From assembly GCF_001280565.1 (NCBI RefSeq), contig NZ_LGRO01000001.1, positions 2,666,001-2,730,000 of the forward strand: 64,000 bases of DNA, given 5' to 3'. A program made the translations under genes and the position numbers. The DNA comes from Sulfobacillus thermosulfidooxidans (GTDB lineage: Bacteria > Bacillota > Sulfobacillia > Sulfobacillales > Sulfobacillaceae). Position 1 is the stretch's first letter; each line of letters opens with the position of its first letter. This document shows, in pieces, positions 35,001-42,680 of the stretch. The notes beneath the pieces are model-generated. The model worked only from the letters and a program-made list of their open reading frames with translations, had not been told where the DNA came from and did not search any database.

Positions 35001-35376
35001 TGATGCCTAAAAAGGTTATGCTATTGGAGGTAAGACCTTGCGATGTGGTGACGGTAATGGGACCAGGATCTGCCGTTTGCGGAATGGAAACGGTAATTGC
35101 GGTATTGGACCACGATAAAATGGGCGCATATTGCCCGTCAATCGTTACCGTGGCCGCAGTGGTGCCAAATCCTTGCCCATTGATGGTCAAATCATTTTGA
35201 CTTTGGGATAATACATACCCACTGATATTGACCGGGCTTTGCGCAAATGCACCAGACATGGCGATTTGACTTAAAATCAGTGCGGATGAAATGAGGGCCA
35301 TTTTTGGCCCGGCAGTTCGGGAAAGAGATTTGCGAAACAAAGATCGGCGATGGCGCCTGACCCGCGTTTGTCTCAT
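32080..35376 (-). CDS. Large secreted GH18 glycosidase with beta-propeller-like and tandem repeats
   Basis: A 1098-residue exported protein. A basic N-terminus and hydrophobic core (about 26-46) form a signal peptide. Residues about 48-125 look like an IPT/TIG domain. Residues 127-275 and 562-640 carry propeller-like repeats (GYWILTQDGHIYAFGDA). Residues about 289-540 hold four copies of a roughly 63-residue repeat (YPSGTLLQVTG). The GH18 domain spans about 660-1095, with the catalytic motif DGITIDFE at 786-793 (acid Glu793). A peptidoglycan-binding module (about 960-1040; WTDGYFGSATQSALEAFQQD) is inserted within the GH18 barrel. It probably cleaves cell-wall or spore glycans, like YaaH/SleL enzymes, or extracellular chitin; the substrate is inferred. 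Confidence 0.85.
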   Translation of the reverse strand: MRQTRVRRHRRSLFRKSLSRTAGPKMALISSALILSQIAMSGAFAQSPVNISGYVLSQSQNDLTINGQGFGTTAATVTIDGQYAPILSWSNTAITVSIPQTADPGPITVTTSQGLTSNSITFLGISRGSYALSSNGQVTVNGNVPFYGDLTTINASTSSPAIQLVPTPDYRGYWILTQDGHIYAFGDATSFPSLPSGSARALSMAVTPSGQGAYVLTQNGTVYALGNATSYGNATNSNVSSIATTPDGQGYWIVSQNGQVEAFGDAKNYGSLSTSATSTSNATTNSTASYPNGTLVQQQGTAPVWVVENGTLHHIPSAAMFLSMGYQWNQIQVVPSLTGMNIGNPLVTPYPSGTLLQVTGHHAIYLVMQGVLHHIGNWSTFVQMGLIGQPIVSVSQLGANWPMGPTLNTPVTYYPSGTLIQQQGTPQIYMVNNGVLQHIANANVFLEMGYQWNQVLKVPSLPNLPIGPTLTTPSRAFPTGTLLQVQGQSPVYLDQNGVLRHIPNPTVLYNLGYSFQNVVTVPSSQVIAGLKMGSDLESTTIPGISSQSPDPSSPSSPPPSPAVQIVPTLDGQGYWILQSNGTVTAFGDAKIYGEPSPNATGAEELLPSFDQQGYDIITSQGQAYSFGDGPSLSIPSNVVSVIESPITATSSTAPTPLQQFNGFLSMGYGFFVDNFPNGVNNSSFEDLLQHGNELSVINPAWFNLSQDASGNWNITSWSTQGSYAAPLINGLNNVQYVTQQAHQEGVMVLPSIGNYYSPGNGPISTPQDVSSLVQQIVNLVNQYNFDGITIDFENNGDGGLSLQQASQQYTNFIQQLGTALHQDNKLLMVAVYPSSYPDTIYNYQAIAPYVNFINMMAYPEHNSSTWPGPTAGYPWVSQLVQNALAQGVNPSQIILGVAPYGHEWTVTNNGVVGQGAVSYRAIQSLLQQQNITPLWDPVEKEIVFTAGPLAQAPSPGLSIQNGNAYSPEVANLQNLLNIVLLQYALQNGQTPRPWLWTDGYFGSATQSALEAFQQDFSVNTQTPGVYDAATAQALQQVINQWNIGQNIYWSETSRSIKDRIELALANHLGGIAAWRLPFETTGYWTDMAQLTPVFHGQP
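33757..34509 (-). repeat. Four imperfect ~190-base tandem repeats coding for a ~63-residue unit
   Basis: Within the GH18 gene, four consecutive units begin YPNGTLVQQQG, YPSGTLLQVTG, YPSGTLIQQQG and FPTGTLLQVQG. Each goes on to a G-x-L-x-HI motif and a MGYQWNQ-like end. They are diverged at DNA level, so this is old internal duplication rather than recent slippage. Confidence 0.75.
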
Positions 35377-35675
35377 ACGTGGAAATCCTCCTAGGATGTG
35401 CTCAACAGGCTGTGCCTAAAACCGACAACTTTTAACAATAACATCTACTGTATACGGCACACTTCGCGAAATATCCTCCTTTGGTCCGGAATTTATTTCC
35501 GTATTGTGTGGGCTAATGGATCAGAGATTTTCAGAGTGTTGGAAGACAGCGACCAAAATGTCCACAAAGATTTAAATGCTTGGGCGGTTTTTAAGACAAT
35601 TGCTTGGTCTTGTCGTATGATAAAGAACGGTTTAGATACAAGGACCGGTAAGACGGTATAGAAGGAGGGAATGGT
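35377..35675. other. Intergenic region between divergent GH18 and glycosyltransferase genes
   Basis: About 300 bases with no supported gene. The open frame 35398-35661 has no ribosome site or family signal. A promoter candidate for the rightward operon lies at 35610-35638. The GH18 gene has AGGAGGA before its ATG on the minus strand, but I see no clear promoter for it. Confidence 0.5.
35610..35638 (+). promoter_or_regulatory. Promoter candidate of the rightward glycosyltransferase operon
   Basis: TTGTCG and TAGATA are separated by exactly 17 bases, 38 bases before the CTG start at 35676. Each box has two mismatches to the sigma-70/sigma-A consensus. Confidence 0.4.
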
Positions 35676-36770
35676 CTGCGGATTATAGTCGATGCCCTGC
35701 TTTATCAACCCCAGTCAGCAGGTATTGGGCGTTACATCGGATCTTTATTAGCTGCGTATATAAGCCAATATAACGCGATAGATTACCTTGACGTGTTGGT
35801 TTTGCCAGGGCAGAAGATTCCCGGTGTAGAGATGATCTATCCTCCGGACTCTTTGGATAGCAGTCGTAAAAGGATTTGGTATGAACAGTGGCGATTACCT
35901 CTGTGGCTATCTACACGCTCCTATGACGTGGTACATTTTCCCGACTATCAATTGCCTGTCTTGCGTCCACTCAAGCATACGGTCATCACCGTCCATGATC
36001 TTGTGGCATTTAAATATCCCCAGATGTTTCCGTGGGCGCAGTCTGTGGTGAAGAGAGAATTGATGAAACAGTCGGTGAAAATTGCCGACCATATCATTGT
36101 CCCGAGTGAGGCCACGGCGGGGGATCTGCAAGAAATTTTACATGTGCCCCGGGAAAAAATCTCGGTGATCGCGCATGGTGTAACGTGCCAAATCCGCAAA
36201 AACCTGGACAATGTGCGCGACCGCCCCTATTTCTTGGCGGTGGGAACCATCGAACCCCGAAAAAATTTTGAAGGGGTGATTCATGCCTTTGCCGAATTTG
36301 TTCATGCCAATCATTTGCAAGGGCAGGTCGATTTAGTTATTGCTGGAAAAAAGGGATGGTTGTATGCCCCTGTGTTAGAGGCTCCCAAAAAATGGAACAT
36401 TGAAGAGTCCGTCTCTTTGTTAGAATACGTTTCAGATGAGACATTACAAGCGCTGTATCAACATAGCATAGCGCTGGTCTATCCAAGCTTTTATGAGGGA
36501 TTTGGTTTGCCTATATTAGAAGCGATGGCTCAGGGGACACCGGTGATTTCTTCGAATCAGGGAGCGTTAGCAGAAGTGTGCGGCGACGCCGCACTCATTG
36601 TTGATCCCAAAAATATTGACGAGCTCGCGCAATATATGCTGGATTTATGGGAAAAGCCGACATTACGGGAAGCGTTAAGGCAAAAAGGGCAAAAGCGGGC
36701 ACAGTCTTATACCTGGGTTCAGGCAGCACAAAAGACCCGTGAGGTTTACCAGCACGTGGCCCAATTATAA
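35676..36770 (+). CDS. Family 4 glycosyltransferase starting at CTG
   Basis: A 364-residue GT-B enzyme. The frame is open upstream of the first standard start (GTG 35793), and the missing part translates as a typical GT4 N-terminus (RIIVDALLYQPQSAGIGRYI). The only start consistent with it is CTG at 35676, 6 bases after AGGAGGG; the nearby ATG at 35671 is in another frame and stops after five codons. The donor domain has GTIEPRKNFEGVI and SFYEGFGLPILEAMAQG, with the E-x7-E pair. It resembles mannosyltransferases of the MtfA/WbaZ kind. It heads a cluster of glycan genes. Confidence 0.83.
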   Translation: MRIIVDALLYQPQSAGIGRYIGSLLAAYISQYNAIDYLDVLVLPGQKIPGVEMIYPPDSLDSSRKRIWYEQWRLPLWLSTRSYDVVHFPDYQLPVLRPLKHTVITVHDLVAFKYPQMFPWAQSVVKRELMKQSVKIADHIIVPSEATAGDLQEILHVPREKISVIAHGVTCQIRKNLDNVRDRPYFLAVGTIEPRKNFEGVIHAFAEFVHANHLQGQVDLVIAGKKGWLYAPVLEAPKKWNIEESVSLLEYVSDETLQALYQHSIALVYPSFYEGFGLPILEAMAQGTPVISSNQGALAEVCGDAALIVDPKNIDELAQYMLDLWEKPTLREALRQKGQKRAQSYTWVQAAQKTREVYQHVAQL

Positions 36771-36793
36771 ATTGCCAGGCGGGAGGATGTTTT

Positions 36794-38254
36794 ATGCGAG
36801 CCGAAGTAACCAAAATCCGGGAACAAATTTTTGCTAAAACGATGTGGGCTCCATTGATTATTGTTGCATTGGGTGCCGTCATCGCTATTCGTTGGGGAAT
36901 GTTGGGAGCCATTATCTTTTTTGCGGGATACATTTGGTTGGCCACATTATCTTTGCCTCTTGCCGCCTTGCTTTATATTCTGGCGGCTCCCTTTCCCATC
37001 GGCATGATTGTACACCATCATAAATTTTATGTCGCCGATTTTATGGCCATTGTGCTGGCAATCAAATTGTTCATGGCGAATGTCCATAAAGGATTCAACG
37101 GTCTTGTGGACACGTTTTTACCGAAAGCTTTTCGCTTACCCCTTCTCTTTCTTTTGTTTCTGTCCGTGTTATCGTTAGGGGAAAGCCTCAGTCGTTTTGG
37201 CACCGTCATTAAAATTCTTGAGTATGTTGAGTTCTTTGTCGTTATGGTCGCCGTGTTTCGGAATGCGGGAACCGACGAAAGAATCTGGAACGGATATTTT
37301 ACCGCGCTCTTTGTGGCGGTGAGTGCGGTGACGGTATATGGACTGTATCAATTTTTGTTTCAGCTGGGACCGGTTTATAACATTGTGGATGGCCATCACG
37401 TGAGAGCGACCGGATTTTTTGGACAGCCCAATGTATTTGGGGCGTTTAACGATGAAACTTTTCCCTTGGCAGTGGCTTTATTGACTTTAGGACCTCGCTA
37501 TCTCAAGAAGGGATGGCTGGTGGTTGCTACGGTCCTCACAGCTTTAGGAGCTGTCCTGTCCTATTCCCGGGGGTCATGGGTGGCCGATGCGGCAGCTGTC
37601 TTTTTCATGTTGGTGTTGGTAGCCGTGACAAAACCCAAACAGATGAAAACGTTCGCCGCATACGGGATTGGCATTCCCATCATCATGTTTATTACGGTAT
37701 TTTTCTTGGGAAAGACCGATTTAAGTCATACGGCTTTATTCATCGGAGCCCATAAAAATACCATCGAACGGCTCAAAACCACTGTTACCGCGCTTTTAAA
37801 TCCCCAAGGGCATTTTGATACGGACCAACGGCTATTAATTTGGAAATCAGCCCTACAAGCGATTCGGCAGCATCCCCTCTTAGGCGTGGGGTTAGGGAAC
37901 TTTCATTTGTTTATCCAACAACATCCTCCCAAAGGACTTGCCGCCGTTCCTCCGATGGCGCATGACCTATATCTGGAATGGGGAGCGGATTTAGGCGTGG
38001 GCGGAATCATCGCGGCACTATGGTTTGAATGGTCATGGATTAGTAAGGCCGTGCGAATGATCCGGCAAAAGGCAATGGGTCTGAGTGCATATGGATATGC
38101 GGCCTTGATGGGATCTTTTGGCACCGCTGTGGCCTTTATTGTGCATAATTGGGTCGATTTTTTAATTGATCAAGGAGTGATTGTCCCGTTATTAATCGCC
38201 TTAGCTTTTATTGCCGCACAATATGACCGTTATCGAAATGGGTCGGTTTCCTAA
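36794..38254 (+). CDS. O-antigen ligase/polymerase family membrane protein
   Basis: A 486-residue protein with about eleven hydrophobic segments. The large outer loop and the motif HPLLGVGLGNFHLFIQQH (about residues 357-374) identify the Wzy_C/O-antigen ligase superfamily, whose members polymerise or transfer polyprenyl-linked glycans on the outer face of the membrane. In a Gram-positive it could be a Wzy-type polymerase or a ligase attaching glycan to protein or wall. ATG 36794 is 7 bases after GGAGG. Its last base is shared with the next gene's start codon (TAATG). Confidence 0.85.
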   Translation: MRAEVTKIREQIFAKTMWAPLIIVALGAVIAIRWGMLGAIIFFAGYIWLATLSLPLAALLYILAAPFPIGMIVHHHKFYVADFMAIVLAIKLFMANVHKGFNGLVDTFLPKAFRLPLLFLLFLSVLSLGESLSRFGTVIKILEYVEFFVVMVAVFRNAGTDERIWNGYFTALFVAVSAVTVYGLYQFLFQLGPVYNIVDGHHVRATGFFGQPNVFGAFNDETFPLAVALLTLGPRYLKKGWLVVATVLTALGAVLSYSRGSWVADAAAVFFMLVLVAVTKPKQMKTFAAYGIGIPIIMFITVFFLGKTDLSHTALFIGAHKNTIERLKTTVTALLNPQGHFDTDQRLLIWKSALQAIRQHPLLGVGLGNFHLFIQQHPPKGLAAVPPMAHDLYLEWGADLGVGGIIAALWFEWSWISKAVRMIRQKAMGLSAYGYAALMGSFGTAVAFIVHNWVDFLIDQGVIVPLLIALAFIAAQYDRYRNGSVS

Positions 38255-39360
38255 TGCGGGTCGCTTTAGTTCATGACTGGCTCGTGACCATGGGAGGGGC
38301 AGAGCGGGTCTTAGAGGCTTTAGCCCAGATGTATCCTGATGCTCCCATTTACACAGGGGTAGTGGATTTTGATCATTTATCGCCGGGATTGCGGCAAAAA
38401 CACATTATTCCCTCCCTGGTACAAAGATTGCCCCGGGCTAAGAGATGGTATAATCGTTATTTGCCATTTCTGCTTTATGGATTCGAGCAATTCGATCTAT
38501 CGCAATATGATTTGGTGATTTCATCGTCGGCGGCCGTGGCTAAAGGAGTGATTACTCCGGTAGATACGGTGCATGTGGCCTATGTGCACACGCCTATGCG
38601 TTATGCCTGGGATTTGTATCATGATTACCGCAATCGGGAAGCCAAGGGAATCACAAAACGGCTGATGGGTCCTGTCTTTCATTATGTGAGAATGTGGGAC
38701 AGGCTAGCCGCTGATCGGCCTGATGTGTTGGTAGCCAATTCCCATTTGGTGCAACGCCGAATTCTAAAGCATTATCACCGGCACGCGCAAATTGTGTATC
38801 CGCCGGTGGCAATTGATCGCTTTGAGGTAAAAAAGCCGGGGTCCTATTACCTGGTCTTATCCCGTTTAGTTGCCTATAAGCGGATTGATTTAGCTATTGA
38901 AGCGGCCAATCAGATGGGAATTCCCTTAGTCGTGGCGGGGGATGGGCCAGAACGGGTTCATTTAAAACACATGGCGGGAAACACTATTAAATTCACTGGC
39001 GCTGTCAGCGATGACGTGGCCAAGCAACTGGTCGAAAATGCTAAAGCTTTAATTTTTCCGGGGGAAGAGGATTTTGGAATTGTGCCCATAGAGATGCAGG
39101 CAGCCGGTCACCCCGTTATTGCCTTTGGGCGAGGCGGCGTGTTAGATACCGTTATCGATGGGGAAACCGGCGTGTTTTTTCATAGCCAGGATGTACAGCA
39201 CCTTATCCAGGCCATTCGAACAGCGGAAAATATGGCATGGGACGCCCAGAAGATTCGCCGTCACAGTGAAAAATTTCGGCCAGAACGGTTTCGTGAAGCC
39301 ATGTCTTTGGTTATCGATGAGGCGTTGTCTCATCATGAACCGAGTCCTAAATCTCAATGA
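38254..39360 (+). CDS. Family 4 glycosyltransferase (WbaZ-like)
   Basis: A 368-residue GT-B enzyme. The N-terminus ALVHDWLVTMGGAERVLEAL is characteristic of WbaZ/ExpE-type mannosyl- or galactosyltransferases. Further motifs are VAYVHTPMRYAWD, YYLVLSRLVAYKRIDLAIEA and FPGEEDFGIVPIEMQAAGHP, where E-x7-E is complete. The start overlaps the polymerase stop as TAATG with no strong ribosome site, so translation is probably coupled. It should extend a lipid-linked oligosaccharide; donor not known. Confidence 0.88.
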   Translation: MRVALVHDWLVTMGGAERVLEALAQMYPDAPIYTGVVDFDHLSPGLRQKHIIPSLVQRLPRAKRWYNRYLPFLLYGFEQFDLSQYDLVISSSAAVAKGVITPVDTVHVAYVHTPMRYAWDLYHDYRNREAKGITKRLMGPVFHYVRMWDRLAADRPDVLVANSHLVQRRILKHYHRHAQIVYPPVAIDRFEVKKPGSYYLVLSRLVAYKRIDLAIEAANQMGIPLVVAGDGPERVHLKHMAGNTIKFTGAVSDDVAKQLVENAKALIFPGEEDFGIVPIEMQAAGHPVIAFGRGGVLDTVIDGETGVFFHSQDVQHLIQAIRTAENMAWDAQKIRRHSEKFRPERFREAMSLVIDEALSHHEPSPKSQ

Positions 39361-39466
39361 CACAGAGCGAAATAGAGGGTCTATATCACCTGACTTACTG
39401 ATGCGGTATGATAACATTAGACATTTTTAGACAGAAACACTATTAGAGGGGATAACTCCAACCTTC

Positions 39467-40570
39467 ATGAAGATTGCTATGGATATTTCGATTATGGAAG
39501 AGTGCCGAACGGGTACCGAGGAATATACAGAAGGTCTGGTATGGGGACTGAATCGGGTCGGAACCCAAGTCTTAGGAGTCGGACGTCAAGGTCAGGCTTT
39601 ATTGCCCGATCAAACTTGTTTGGGCTTATCTCCTCGGCATAAACGGTCTTTGTGGCATAAATGGTGGTGGGAGAATGTTGGCATTTTATCCAGCCCCAAA
39701 GATGTATCCTTGGTGCATATTCCTTATATGATGCATCCACCCAGGCCCTTAGCCGTCCCGACAGTGGTCACCGTGCATGATTTGATCCCTTACCGTCTTC
39801 AAGCCTATCATGGTCGCCTGCGGGAACGATTGTATTTCGGTCAGATTCGGAAATATCTTCCTTTGGCCAGTCAAATCGTTGCGATATCTCAAGCCACGTA
39901 CCGCGATATTGCAGATTTTTTTCCCGGCTGGATTGCAAAGGTCACGGTAATCCCCAATGGCGTGCATCCCGATTATTTTCGCCCGGTTGCGGTAGAACAA
40001 ATGGAACAACTGACCAGCACCTATGGGCTGGTTAAGCGTCCGCGTCTTTTATACGTGGGAGGCTATGATCCGAGAAAAAATGTTCAGACATTGCTTGAAG
40101 CCTGCCAAAAAGTTTTTGCACGCTTGAAGGACGGGGAATTGGTCTTAGTGGGGGCGTTAAATCATGAAGGGACGACGAGGCTTGTGAAGGAACTCGGTAT
40201 GGAAGATCGGGTGATTCTAACACCCTATTTGACTCGCCGTAATGTGGTAGCCCTCTACCAAGCGGCGGATTTGTTTGTTTATCCCTCAATGTATGAAGGC
40301 TTTGGCCTGCCCCCGGCGCAAGCTCTGGCCATGGGAATTCCCGTTATTGCCGGTGATATTTCGGCTGTGTCCGAGGTGGTAGGCGATTCCGGGTTATTAG
40401 TGCCCCCCAAGGAGGTTGATGCCTGGGTGGACACCATTATGAAAGTCATTCAAACACCCGCCCTGGCGCAAAAAATGGCGGCACGGGGACGGGCCCGTGC
40501 GGAAGATTTTAGCTGGGAAAATATTGCTCGACAATATCAAAAACTTTATCATCGCTTAGCCCGGGAATAG
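39467..40570 (+). CDS. Family 4 glycosyltransferase
   Basis: A 367-residue GT-B enzyme. MKIAMDISIMEECRTGTEEYTEGL is a family N-terminus with a T-G-x-E-E-Y variant of the usual G-I-G-R-Y motif. The C-terminal half has YVGGYDPRKNVQTLLEA and SMYEGFGLPPAQALAMG, although the second Glu of E-x7-E is replaced by Gln here (EGFGLPPAQ), an oddity worth noting. GAGGGGAT lies 14 bases before the ATG, a long spacing. A 106-base gap precedes the gene, so it may have its own promoter. Donor and acceptor are unknown. Confidence 0.86.
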   Translation: MKIAMDISIMEECRTGTEEYTEGLVWGLNRVGTQVLGVGRQGQALLPDQTCLGLSPRHKRSLWHKWWWENVGILSSPKDVSLVHIPYMMHPPRPLAVPTVVTVHDLIPYRLQAYHGRLRERLYFGQIRKYLPLASQIVAISQATYRDIADFFPGWIAKVTVIPNGVHPDYFRPVAVEQMEQLTSTYGLVKRPRLLYVGGYDPRKNVQTLLEACQKVFARLKDGELVLVGALNHEGTTRLVKELGMEDRVILTPYLTRRNVVALYQAADLFVYPSMYEGFGLPPAQALAMGIPVIAGDISAVSEVVGDSGLLVPPKEVDAWVDTIMKVIQTPALAQKMAARGRARAEDFSWENIARQYQKLYHRLARE

Positions 40571-40623
40571 CCCTAGGGGCATCAGGAGGTTACCAACAAA
40601 CTGGGAATCGAGGTAAATGGACA

Positions 40624-41550
40624 ATGCATTTATTAATCACAGGCGGTGCAGGATTTATTGGATCCCATCTGTGTGAAAAGGCGCTCGACTACGGCCACCG
40701 CGTTACGGTTGTCGATAATCTGAGTCAAGGTCTGAGGGAAAATATTCCTCAAGCGGCAGGGTTTGTTTATGGTGACATTTTACAACCAGAAGTGTGGCTA
40801 GATAAAATTGGGCCCGTGGACGTCGTCATCCATTTGGCTGCACAAATTAGCGTTCCGGCATCCGAAATTGATCCGCTAACCGATTTGCGTCTCAATTTGG
40901 AGGGTACTCTCCGAATGTTGATGGCAGCCAAGGCCTTAGGCGCGACTCAGTTCCGGACAGCATCCTCAGCCGCTGTCTATGGTGATGTGCTGCATTTGCC
41001 CCTTCAAGAGGACGGCCCGGTCCATCCGATTTCGTTTTATGGATGGTCGAAATATACGGCGGAGCAATATGTGTTTCATTTTGCTGAGATGCATGGACTC
41101 GATGCCGTCGTATTTCGTTTAGCCAATGTTTATGGGCCAAGACAACGTACCCAGGGCGAAGGGGGCGTGGTAGCGGTTTTTTGTGAAGGCATGGCCCAAA
41201 ACCGTGTGCTGGAAATTCACGGGGATGGACAGCAAACCAGGGATTTTATCTATGTGGGAGATGTGGCACGAGCTTTTTTGCACCGCTTAGAGAATCCCGG
41301 GCCCAAAACGGTTTATAACGTGAGTACCGAGACACGCACGTCCGTGTATGATCTGTTTCTGGCACTGGCCAAAATAGCAGGAAAACCGCAAGATGGTTAT
41401 CATTTGGCGCCTATGAGGCTTGGGGATATCCATGATAGCGTGTTGTCTCAAGAAAAGGCGAGAGCTTGGGGATTTGTTCCTAAGACTTCGTTAGAGGAAG
41501 GCTTAGAGCAAACATGGCAATATTTCCTCAACCGGGAGCTTAAGCCCTAA
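40624..41550 (+). CDS. NAD-dependent sugar epimerase/dehydratase (GalE-like SDR)
   Basis: A 308-residue extended short-chain dehydrogenase. The cofactor loop is ITGGAGFIGSHL, the active-site YxxxK is YGWSK, and RDFIYVGDVARAFLHRLE lies in the C-terminal substrate region. It is close in plan to UDP-glucose 4-epimerases, supplying galactose-type donors to the neighbouring glycosyltransferases; another C4-epimerase or a GDP-sugar specificity cannot be excluded. GAGGT precedes the ATG by about 10 bases. Its stop shares a base with the next start (TAATG). Confidence 0.86.
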   Translation: MHLLITGGAGFIGSHLCEKALDYGHRVTVVDNLSQGLRENIPQAAGFVYGDILQPEVWLDKIGPVDVVIHLAAQISVPASEIDPLTDLRLNLEGTLRMLMAAKALGATQFRTASSAAVYGDVLHLPLQEDGPVHPISFYGWSKYTAEQYVFHFAEMHGLDAVVFRLANVYGPRQRTQGEGGVVAVFCEGMAQNRVLEIHGDGQQTRDFIYVGDVARAFLHRLENPGPKTVYNVSTETRTSVYDLFLALAKIAGKPQDGYHLAPMRLGDIHDSVLSQEKARAWGFVPKTSLEEGLEQTWQYFLNRELKP

Positions 41551-42680
41551 TGCGCGTATTATGGGTTCTTTCCTCATTGGAAGGAACAGAAGGAACGATG
41601 ACTGCGGCTATCGTGGCGTCGGCTCTTTTGCATCACGGATTTGCCCTTGATGTTTTGCCATTAAATCCTTTACCACCACAATCGGTGCCCTATCCTTTCC
41701 CAGACAATGTGGAAATCCTTGATTGCCCTTATGTTAACCGCTTGAGTGGAGTTGCGCCATTGACAGGGTTAAAAGGATTGAAAGGATATAAAGGATTGTT
41801 TCGCCGGCTTTATAGCTATTATGACCGGGTCATATTGGATCAAAACCTGGATTTCGAGCTGAAGGCCATTATGGCAAGTGGAAAACATCATGTTGATGCT
41901 CGTACTACCCTAATTGCCCACCGCTCATTATCAGAATTAATGGCGACACGGGGTGATCAAGCTCTTCCGATCAAGCAATTAATGCAAAGGTGGTATCCCC
42001 AAATCTCCCGCGTTATCACTCTATCAAGTCACATCGGGGAGGAGTTAAGGCAACAGTTTGCTGTGCCGTCGTCGCACATTATCCACTTGTCATTACCTCT
42101 ATCGGCCATCGAAACTACAACGAATTCGTTTCTATGGCCAGGAGGATTTGCCCCCAAAGCTCCCGTTGTGGGGATATTTGGTTGGCTGAATGTGTTTAAA
42201 GGGGTTGAGGGCCTTTTGATGATAGCGAAAACGCTTTATGACCAAGGCCTGTTTTTTCATATGGTGGTTCTCGGAGATGGGCCATCTAGGCGGAGCCTGG
42301 AACAATTGGCGCAATCGTTGTCCTTAGACTGCCTTTTTCCAAAGTGGCCATCCGATGTCTTGGCGTGGTTTCGCGCCTGTGACATTATCGTGGCTCCTCA
42401 ATATTTAGATGGCAGTGGGATCGATGTTCAGCTGGCCATGTTTGCTGGCGTTCCGGTTTTGGGATATGAGGGTCCTTCGGCCGTGAGCGAGCTTATATCG
42501 GCCCATAAGATGGGAGAATTAGTGGAAATGGGAAATCCCATGGCGATGGCAGACAAACTCGCAGCGTGGCTCAGCCAGCCCCAAATACGCGAGCGTTATC
42601 GATTCCCCCACAATGAGGTTACAGACCAGCTGTTTGGTTTGCCTATGCAAACAAAGTGGATGGATGCGTTAACGCGTTAA
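41550..42680 (+). CDS. Glycosyltransferase, GT-B fold
   Basis: A 376-residue protein. The donor domain is recognisable: VVGIFGWLNVFKGVEGLLMI, MVVLGDGPSRRSLEQLA, and CDIIVAPQYLDGSGIDVQLAMFAG. The N-terminal half is divergent, apart from VLWVLSSLEGTEGTMTAAIV, which resembles a family-4 start. A short run, LKGLKGYKG (about residues 74-82), is encoded by imperfect 9-base repeats. It overlaps the epimerase gene by one base and the convergent flavoprotein gene by 12 bases. The sugar donor is unknown; position suggests a late step in the cluster's glycan. Confidence 0.78.
   Translation: MRVLWVLSSLEGTEGTMTAAIVASALLHHGFALDVLPLNPLPPQSVPYPFPDNVEILDCPYVNRLSGVAPLTGLKGLKGYKGLFRRLYSYYDRVILDQNLDFELKAIMASGKHHVDARTTLIAHRSLSELMATRGDQALPIKQLMQRWYPQISRVITLSSHIGEELRQQFAVPSSHIIHLSLPLSAIETTTNSFLWPGGFAPKAPVVGIFGWLNVFKGVEGLLMIAKTLYDQGLFFHMVVLGDGPSRRSLEQLAQSLSLDCLFPKWPSDVLAWFRACDIIVAPQYLDGSGIDVQLAMFAGVPVLGYEGPSAVSELISAHKMGELVEMGNPMAMADKLAAWLSQPQIRERYRFPHNEVTDQLFGLPMQTKWMDALTR

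Noticed and set aside
35398-35661. 87-codon plus-strand frame before the CTG-start gene
   Set aside because: No ribosome site, no recognisable composition, and it contains the likely promoter of the next gene.
41767-41799. Imperfect 9-base repeats coding LKGLKGYKG
   Set aside because: Three short, diverged units inside a coding region; most likely local sequence bias.
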